Source: JBOHDX01 sp050700835
GTDB lineage: Bacteria; Actinomycetota; Actinomycetes; Propionibacteriales; Nocardioidaceae
Reading direction: 5' to 3'
DNA: 30,225 nt
Assembly (NCBI GenBank): GCA_050700835.1
Contig: JBOHDX010000011.1
Location: forward strand, 1 to 30,225
The notes beneath the pieces are model-generated. The model did no database searches, was not told the DNA's origin, and saw only the letters and a program-made list of their open reading frames with translations. How positions within the stretch are numbered: position 1 is the stretch's first letter; each line of letters begins with the position of its first letter. The translations under genes and the position numbers were made by a program. This document shows, piece after piece, positions 25,099-30,225 of this stretch.

Positions 25099-25172
25099 GG
25101 CCCCGTAGCGCAGTTGGTTAGCGCGCCGCCCTGTCACGGCGGAGGCCGCGGGTTCGAGTCCCGTCGGGGTCG
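25099..25172 (+). tRNA. tRNA-Asp (anticodon GTC)
   Basis: 74 nt cloverleaf. The acceptor stem GGCCCCG pairs with CGGGGTC, the anticodon arm is CCGCC-CTGTCAC-GGCGG, and the T arm is CGGGTTCGAGTCCCG. The discriminator is G and CCA is not encoded. It lies 67 bp after tRNA-Glu and is probably co-transcribed. Its 3' end borders an integrase gene and is the likely attachment site of the mobile element. Confidence 0.97.
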
Positions 25173-25179
25173 CTCGTAT

Positions 25180-25224
25180 GAAACGGGCTCTGACCAGCGG
25201 AAACGCTGAGTCGGAGCCCGTTTC
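25180..25224. terminator. Strong bidirectional hairpin between tRNA-Asp and the integrase
   Basis: GAAACGGGCTC (25180-25190) pairs perfectly with GAGCCCGTTTC (25214-25224). Inside, AGCG-GAAA-CGCT makes a second stem closed by a GNRA-type loop. It fills the gap between the tRNA-Asp 3' end and the convergent integrase stop, so it can end transcription from both sides. It belongs to the element or its junction. Confidence 0.8.
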
Positions 25225-26436
25225 CTATTGGCGCCTGATAGGCACGACAGCGGCCGTGTCCCGTCTACGTCCCGTCTCAGCTCCGGCTGCCGTCTCCAGA
25301 GCGACCGTGCGAGCGGCGTCCATCGCGTCTGCGACGGTGTCGAGCCGGTCGGGGAACAGGTGCCCGTAGAGGTCGAGCGTCATGGTGGCGGACTTGTGGC
25401 CCAGCATCTGCTGAACGACCTTGACGTCGGCTCCGGCTGCGATTGCCAGCGATGCGGCCGTGTGCCGGAGCGCATGAGGTGTCAGGCCGTCGAGACCGAG
25501 CGCCGCCGCAGCCTTGTCGAAGACGGCGCGCTGGAAGGTGCGCGACCGCATCGGAGCACCAGCCTTCTCGCCGCTGAACACGAGTGCGTCGGTCGGTCTC
25601 CCGGCGACGTGCGTGGCGAGCTGATCGATGAGGAAGCGAGGGACGAGGACTTCGCGACGCTCATGGTTCTTCGGATCGCTCGGCACGACGTGGCCGTCCA
25701 CGACGACGTACGTCTCGATGATGGATGCGCGGCGTCGCATCAGATCGAGACGCCCGACCCGCAAGCCCGCGAGTTCGCCCCAGCGCAGGCCGGTGTAGGC
25801 GAGGAACAGCACGAGCAGACGGTATGCGGCTCGGTCTGCCTCGGTCGTGGACGCGTACTTGCTCACTGGGATCGCTGCGCAGGCGTCGGCCAGGTCAGCC
25901 ACCTGCTCATGGGTGAGGTAGCGCCGCTCCTTCGACTGGACGCGGGGAAGGGCCACTCCCTCGGCGACGTTGCGGGCGAGTCTGCCGTCCTTGACCGCTG
26001 AGCCGAGCACCTGTGACAGCACGCGGTAGATCTTGCGGACCGTCGCCGCCGATCGATCGGAGGACAGTTCGGCCACCCACTTCTGCACCTCGGCGTGCCG
26101 CACGCGCGCGAGTTCGACCTTGCCCCAGCGCGGGACGACGTGGACGTCGAGGATGCTGCGGTACCGCGCCCGCGTGGTCGGTTTGAGTTGCACCTGGACG
26201 TCGAGCCAATGCCCGGCCCATGCACCTACGGTGAGTTGGCCGGCCTTCGGGTCGACGTACGAGCCGGTCAGCTTGCTCGCCTCGATCTCCGTGAGTCGCC
26301 GCTCGGCGTCGCGCTTGAGTCGGAATGTCTCGGTGCGTTCCCTGCCGGTCTCCGGATTGATGTACCGCAGGCACCACAGCACGGCGCCCGGCGTCCCGTC
26401 CTTGTTGACGCGCTGCCGCTTCTGCACATGTGCCAT
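25225..26436 (-). CDS. int: Tyrosine-type site-specific integrase
   Basis: A 403-residue phage-type integrase. It has an N-terminal arm-binding region, a SAM-like core-binding domain (LTVGAWAGHWLDVQVQLKPTT) and a catalytic domain with the conserved residues: Arg in AYTGLRWGELAGL, HxxR in TPHALRHTAASL, His in MLGHKSATMTLDLYGH and the nucleophilic Tyr in LDLYGH. It should integrate the element into, and with Xis excise it from, the tRNA-Asp gene. ATG 26436 has AGGAAGG about 8-10 nt upstream. The stop lies at the base of the terminator next to tRNA-Asp. It is transcribed after xis, with a 66-nt gap. Confidence 0.96.
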   Translation of the reverse strand: MAHVQKRQRVNKDGTPGAVLWCLRYINPETGRERTETFRLKRDAERRLTEIEASKLTGSYVDPKAGQLTVGAWAGHWLDVQVQLKPTTRARYRSILDVHVVPRWGKVELARVRHAEVQKWVAELSSDRSAATVRKIYRVLSQVLGSAVKDGRLARNVAEGVALPRVQSKERRYLTHEQVADLADACAAIPVSKYASTTEADRAAYRLLVLFLAYTGLRWGELAGLRVGRLDLMRRRASIIETYVVVDGHVVPSDPKNHERREVLVPRFLIDQLATHVAGRPTDALVFSGEKAGAPMRSRTFQRAVFDKAAAALGLDGLTPHALRHTAASLAIAAGADVKVVQQMLGHKSATMTLDLYGHLFPDRLDTVADAMDAARTVALETAAGAETGRRRDTAAVVPIRRQ

Positions 26437-26502
26437 GTCAGATCACCTTCCTGGCTTGTTCTACGCCCCATCTTGCGCCCGGCCTCCGACCTTGACCGCG
26501 GC

Positions 26503-26745
26503 TCATCGCTGGTCCTGTGCACGGTTGGTCTGCTCGGTGAGCCAGAGGACGAGGTCGGCTCGCCAATAGCGGACATGGCGACCGATCTTGAAGCTGCGGG
26601 GTCCGGAGCCGAGGTGGCGCCAGTAGCGCAGGGTGCCCTCGGGGACGCGGAGGAATCGGCAGGCTTCGGCGAGGGTGAGCATCTCGTCGCCCGGGCGTGC
26701 TCCAGGCCGACGGCTGAGGTGGGTGGGGTTCGGATCTGCGGTCAT
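26503..26745 (-). CDS. xis: Excisionase / MerR-like helix-turn-helix protein
   Basis: 80 residues with one winged HTH of the HTH_17 type: MLTLAEACRFLRVPEGTLRY, then GPRSFKIGRHVRYWRADLVLWL. Such proteins bend attachment-site DNA to favour excision and may repress the integrase promoter. ATG 26745 is chosen because a GGAG site lies 8 nt upstream, in AGGAGAAGCGCC; the frame extends upstream to 26874 without support. It lies directly upstream of the integrase on the same strand. Confidence 0.88.
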   Translation of the reverse strand: MTADPNPTHLSRRPGARPGDEMLTLAEACRFLRVPEGTLRYWRHLGSGPRSFKIGRHVRYWRADLVLWLTEQTNRAQDQR

Positions 26746-27011
26746 GGCGCTTCTCCTGGTTGGAGGTGATGGTGGAGTGGTCGCTGACGTTGGCCAGCGT
26801 GGACTGTCAGGTACGCCGTCCTCGTGTCCGGCACCGTGGGAGTGCGAGGGGGAACCTGCGTTTGCGCAGGTCAACAGGTACCCCCCGGAATTCTTCGCCG
26901 AGGGTTGTCAAGCTCTTGATCGGGCTGTTTTCGGGCGATGTTCGAACCGCACCGGGTCCGCGGTTTTCGTTGTTCATGCCAGTGAGCATGAGCCGGCAGA
27001 GTTACCTAACT

Positions 27012-27077
27012 CGTTCCCCCCAGCCGGGGGAACGTTGGGGGAACGTTCGTGTTCGCGCTGGTCAGACAGCGTTCCCC
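27012..27077. repeat. Cluster of GGGGGAACG boxes in both orientations
   Basis: Within the 354-bp gene-free stretch 26746-27099 the box occurs four times: CGTTCCCCC at 27012-27020, GGGGGAACG at 27026-27034 and at 27037-27045, and a shorter CGTTCCCC at 27070-27077. The first two form a perfect inverted repeat with a 5-bp loop. The second and third are an exact 11-bp tandem (GGGGGAACGTT twice). CTGGTCAGA also repeats at 27058 and 27096. This resembles an operator, an Xis/Int arm site set, or replication iterons. The rest of the stretch shows no gene. Confidence 0.75.
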
Positions 27078-27099
27078 GAGTTCTCGAACTGGGGTCTGG

Positions 27100-28349
27100 T
27101 CAGATCCCGATTCCGGGGCGTTCGGCACGCGCCGGGGAGGGTGGAATCTGCGGGAGTCCGCGTCCGGGACGGCGCGGTGACCCTGTCGGGACTGCGGGGC
27201 CGTAGCGGTCGATGTCCTCGATCGCGCCGGTGCGGGCGTGGGCGGGGCCGAGGTCGGCCCGGTCACGGACGAAGGTCTCAATCCACTGTCGGCGAGCGTC
27301 GTCGACGTTCTCGGCGACCAGGTGAGCGGTGTTGTTCTCGCGACCGCGGGTCATCGCGACGTACGCCGCCGCAGCACCAGTCGTCTCTCCGAGGGCGAAG
27401 TGCGCTCGGGTGACGGTGTCGCCTTGGGCTCCGTGGACGGTGGTGGCGTAGGAGAGCTCGACGAACTGGGACGCGTAGTCGGCGGGGATCGGTCGGTCGT
27501 GTCCGTGGCCGTGCAGGACCAGGGAGCCGCTGTCGCCGATGCCGGTGATGGTCCATGTCTGCCGGTTGGCGACCTGCAAGTCTGTGTCGTTGCGGCGGGT
27601 CGCCACCCGGTCTCCGAGGCTGAGCACCTCGCCGGAGCAGGTCGTGATCGTCGCGAGGCCCCCGCCGTCTACGCCGGTTCGTCGTGGGCGGTGGTCGCGG
27701 ATGGCGGCGTTGAGGTCGGCGACCTGTTCGCGCCGCTCGGCGATGACCAGCTCGCCGGCGGCACCCGCCTCGGCGAGCGCCGCGGTGCGTTCGACCTCGC
27801 TCGCATGGATCACGATCCATCCGCGGCGAGTGAGTTCGTCGAAGACGCCGCCAGGGTCTTCGCCGCTGCGCATCTTCAGAGACAGATCCGCGTAGTCGGG
27901 GTCGGTGAACCGGTGCACCCTCTCCAGGGTGACGACGGCGGTCGGGTGCGCCCACGCGACCGCGTGGTCGAGGACGCCACCCCTGCCGATGGCGGGGAGC
28001 TGGTGCCGGTCGCCAACGAACGCGATCCGTGCTCCGGACTCGTCGGCGGTGGTGAGCAGCGCTCGGGCGGTGTCCTGGTCGAGCATGCCCGCTTCGTCGA
28101 TGAGCAGCAGGTCTCCGGCATTGAGCTGAGCGGCTCGATCGGGCATAACGTCGGACTGCCGGGTCCAGTGGCCGTCGGCGTCCCAGCGCCAGCCGTGCTG
28201 GTGGATCAGCCAGGCGGCGGAGCGGCCTTCGGCGCCGGTCTCCGAGGCGGCGACCTGCGAGGCCTTCAACGTGGGTGTGACGACCATCAGCCGGTGACCC
28301 TGCCGGGTGAGTATCTCCTGGGTGGTTCGCAGGGCGGTGGTCTTCCCCG
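27100..28349 (-). CDS. MobF relaxase-helicase, C-terminal helicase part (separated by frameshift)
   Basis: This is the second half of the relaxase gene, in a different frame. From the break it reads KTTALRTT, then the helicase motifs LLLIDEAGMLDQ (Walker B), FVGDRHQLPAIGRGG, the motif V ATTVHGAQGDTV and the motif VI YVAMTRGREN, as in RecD/TraI-type superfamily 1 helicases. These unwind plasmid DNA ahead of transfer. The C-terminal tail (HARTGAIEDIDRYGP, then Pro-rich) is short. The nearest in-frame ATG is at 28287, after the Walker A motif, so the fragment alone would not bind ATP. It needs one extra G at about 28345-28353 to join the relaxase frame. Joined, the product is about 880 residues, which is normal for the family. 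Confidence 0.85.
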
Positions 28350-29735
28350 CCCCGCGGCACCCTCGACCACCACGAGCGGGCAGTCACCTGCAAGGGCACC
28401 GACCACAGCGGCTTGGGTCGGGTCGATCCGGACCAAGCCACGTCCGCCCATGCGGATCTTGTGGGTAGGCGCAACGCCCCGTCGTGCGATCCGAGCGACG
28501 ATGTCGGCCTCGACCTGGAGAACCTGCGGCGAGCTGAGCGACCGGATGTGCGCGGGCACATCGGTTCGCGTGAGCAACTTCACGCACCGCTCGGCTGCCC
28601 ATGCGGTGACGTCTTCGGCGAGCTCGACCCGCGCGGCTGAGTCGGCGAGCAGGCAGGTCTGGGCGAGGAGGACCTCGGTCTCCCCGCGGATGTCGGCGGC
28701 GTTCCACGCCGACTTCTTCCCTCCGAGGATGGAAACGACCAGCTCGGCGGCGGGGTCGCGGTCGATCCACCCCGGCCGCGTCCCAGCCAGGGCCACGGCT
28801 CCGGTCGGGTCGCAGTAGCCCAGGTCAAGCAGTTCGGCGTTCCAGCGGGCCACGAGCTCGCGGCCGTCCTTCGGGACGACCTTGTCCGGCCGGGCTTGCG
28901 CCCACGCACGTCGGTTCCATGCCTCCCGCAGTCGCGGTCCCGGTTCCTCGCCGGGATGCTCGCTACGCCAGCCGACCTCGTAGCGGTCGACGTTGCGGCG
29001 GATCTGCGCGGTCCGCGCGCTGAACGCCCCGACGTACGGCGCGAGCTCACAGATCTCACTGGTCTCCGGATCGAGGGCGAACCCGTGCGCGGCAAGGACG
29101 CGCCGGAACCGTGGGTGGGTGGCGACCGCGGCGTGCCCGATGCCGTTGATCGCCTCGATCGAGTCCCGGACTCCGACCGAATGGATGCCGCGCCACGCGC
29201 CGGCGGCCCAGACGCGGGCGTTGATCTGCAGATGGAGGTGGCGATGCGGATCCCCGGCCCGGGATGTGTAGTGCCGGATCACCGCCGCCTCGATCCTCTC
29301 CACCGGCACTTGCACCTGGCGCCCCCTTGGCCCGACCCGGGTCGTCGCGTGCCCCGCGACCCAGCCGACGATCTCGGCCGCTGCCTTGTCCTGGGCTGCG
29401 TCGAGTGCCTCGGAGATCTCCGGTTGAAGGGCCGCTGCGAGGGACCAGGTCTTGGGTCCGTTGACCACTACCTCGACGAACCGCAGCGCGTTCGCGTCCT
29501 CGCGGACCCGGCCTTTCTTGCGACAGGTGTCGATGTCGACCCCGGCGACCCACCGCTCGTAGGTCTCGCCGTCCATCGAACCTGCATGCTCGACGCGGTC
29601 TGGGGTCGCGATGAGCCGAGCAGCGACCCCAGTGCCCTCGCCGAGGTAGTAGTCATCCGCACGCGAGCGGTCGCGCTGGACATAGGCCCGCGCAGCGTTT
29701 GTTGCGCCGCGGTAGAACTTCACCCCGCCATGCAC
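28287..29735 (-). CDS. MobF (TrwC/TraA-type) relaxase, N-terminal nicking part, frameshifted into the helicase
   Basis: Nicks one strand at the origin of transfer and covalently binds the 5' end. The region starts VKFYRGATNAARAYVQRD and DDYYLGEG, holding candidate catalytic tyrosines. The metal-binding histidines lie in AVIRHYTSRAGDPHRHLHLQI, with spacing 11 and 2, like TrwC His150/161/163. The frame then reads LVVVEGAAGRGRPPP and soon ends. One extra G in the GGGGCGGGG tract (28345-28353) would give the Walker A EGAAGAGKTT. So the gene carries a one-base deletion, or the sequence has a homopolymer error there. The start is unclear: the frame is open to TTG 29768, GTG 29735 has GGAGG 11 nt upstream, and homologues begin near VKFYRG (GTG 29723). 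Confidence 0.85.
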   Translation of the reverse strand: MHGGVKFYRGATNAARAYVQRDRSRADDYYLGEGTGVAARLIATPDRVEHAGSMDGETYERWVAGVDIDTCRKKGRVREDANALRFVEVVVNGPKTWSLAAALQPEISEALDAAQDKAAAEIVGWVAGHATTRVGPRGRQVQVPVERIEAAVIRHYTSRAGDPHRHLHLQINARVWAAGAWRGIHSVGVRDSIEAINGIGHAAVATHPRFRRVLAAHGFALDPETSEICELAPYVGAFSARTAQIRRNVDRYEVGWRSEHPGEEPGPRLREAWNRRAWAQARPDKVVPKDGRELVARWNAELLDLGYCDPTGAVALAGTRPGWIDRDPAAELVVSILGGKKSAWNAADIRGETEVLLAQTCLLADSAARVELAEDVTAWAAERCVKLLTRTDVPAHIRSLSSPQVLQVEADIVARIARRGVAPTHKIRMGGRGLVRIDPTQAAVVGALAGDCPLVVVEGAAGRGRPPPCEPPRRYSPGRVTG

Positions 29736-29793
29736 GTCGACCACCGCCTCCACGACGTCCGTCGACAACCAACGGACCCCTAGAAATGCCGCG

Positions 29794-29819
29794 TGGGCCG
29801 CCCGATCACGGGCGACCCA
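29794..29819. other. Hairpin upstream of the relaxase, candidate oriT feature
   Basis: TGGGCCGCCCG (29794-29804) and CGGGCGACCCA (29809-29819) form an 11-bp stem with one C-A mismatch and a 4-base loop. A small dyad CTACG/CGTAG follows at about 29822-29835. It lies about 60 nt upstream of the relaxase start, where transfer origins are often found. The remaining gene-free sequence to 30150 shows no convincing ORF or repeat. Role is inferred. Confidence 0.35.
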
Positions 29820-30150
29820 TCTACGTCCTTCGTAGCATGCGTGCCGCTATTGAAGGGAGGGGCGGAGAGAGCAGGAAGGCAAGTATCTGAAGAGGATTGT
29901 GCGGACCGCAGATAGTCAATGAGGATCAATGATCAGGAGGTCGGTCGGAGCGGATGACGGGTTCGGGAGCGAAGAGAAGATCGTTGGCAGAACCGGGCCC
30001 GTAGAACGCCCCCTTCCCGGAGACGCCACCCGAACAGGGCATACGGGATGAGCGTCCAACATCAGCCCGCAACCTAGCGGCACGTCACGTACAGGGTTCC
30101 CCGGGTTCGTGCGGTGGTCGCAACACCTGATCGATCCTGTGAGGGTGTTG

Positions 30151-30225
30151 ATGACGATGCGTTTCTCCAACCAGTTGGTCCCCGAGCTGTATCAACCGTT
30201 CTGGGCGGCGTGGCAGGCCGGCGAG
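30151..30225 (+). CDS. Probable transposase (IS30-like N-terminus), truncated by the window edge
   Basis: Only 25 codons are visible: MTMRFSNQLVPELYQPFWAA, then WQAGE. The W-x-x-W-x-A-G-E pattern recalls the start of IS30-type actinobacterial transposases. A GAGGG (30141-30145) lies 5 nt upstream of ATG 30151; ATG 30157 is an alternative. The GTGGTCGCAACACC segment 25-40 nt before it could be part of a left inverted repeat. With so little sequence, another family is possible. Confidence 0.45.
   Translation, partial: MTMRFSNQLVPELYQPFWAAWQAGE

Larger units (their letters stand above)
25173..30225. mobile_element. Integrative mobilisable element inserted at tRNA-Asp (right end outside window)
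   Basis: An integrase points at the 3' end of tRNA-Asp and is followed by an excisionase, a MobF relaxase-helicase and a probable transposase. This is the standard layout of an integrated mobilisable or conjugative element of actinobacteria. The attachment core should be part of the last 30 or so bases of tRNA-Asp. No replication or TraB-type FtsK translocase gene is seen before the window ends. Confidence 0.8.

Noticed and set aside
26807..26989. 60-codon minus-strand ORF between relaxase and excisionase
   Set aside because: No ribosome-binding site, no family pattern, and it lies in a region dominated by repeats.
29916..30170. 84-codon minus-strand ORF near the right edge
   Set aside because: Overlaps the probable transposase start, no recognisable motif or good start context.

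Overview
The window is high-GC DNA (most coding sequence looks close to 70% GC) with GTG/ATG starts, dense ATGA/GTGA start-stop overlaps, and gene families typical of Actinomycetota. A putative 10-methyl fatty acid (tuberculostearic-type) gene pair, LuxR-type cyclase/NTPase regulators, a MobF relaxase element and a tRNA-Glu/tRNA-Asp pair all fit an actinobacterium, possibly Nocardioidaceae-like. The family-level guess is weak.

Left part (1-16317). A beta-phosphoglucomutase-like gene is coupled to a GH65 disaccharide phosphorylase. A visibly AT-richer islet (3342-4920) carries a lipoprotein and a putative secreted G1 (glutamic) peptidase broken by a one-base shift in a C7 tract. A tight three-gene operon places an ECF sigma factor between two O6-alkylguanine-DNA alkyltransferase paralogues. 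Two rightward genes follow: a NagD-type HAD phosphatase and an unrecognised protein that looks like two retropepsin-fold repeats without catalytic Asp. Two leftward genes encode a 958-residue membrane-anchored BNR/VPS10-like propeller protein and a PAP2/inositolphosphotransferase-like membrane enzyme. Next is a divergent pair: a class III cyclase-like/NTPase/TPR regulator and a cyclic-nucleotide-binding-domain protein, plausibly a signalling pair.

Middle (16318-25172). An intergenic region with three kinds of repeat separates the pair from a leftward series aroQ - PAP2 phosphatase - FAD oxidoreductase (tmsA-like) - SAM methyltransferase (tmsB-like) - ppdK. Most junctions there are 4-nt overlaps. 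A histidine-kinase-like ATPase with an extra C-terminal domain and a small zincin metallopeptidase lead to tRNA-Glu(TTC) and tRNA-Asp(GTC).

Right end (25173-30225). An integrative mobile element begins directly after tRNA-Asp. It has a tyrosine integrase, a MerR/HTH_17-type excisionase, a cluster of GGGGGAACG boxes, a MobF (TrwC/TraA-type) relaxase-helicase interrupted by a one-base deletion in its Walker A motif, a hairpin region upstream of the relaxase, and the first 25 codons of a probable transposase at the window edge. The far end of the element is outside the window.

Most promising for novelty: the cyclase-like/CNB divergent pair, the Ogt-sigma-Ogt operon, the peptidase/lipoprotein islet, the catalytically degenerate retropepsin-like protein, and the box cluster in the mobile element. 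Both broken genes differ from an intact frame by a single G/C in a homopolymer, so sequencing error must be excluded before calling either a pseudogene.
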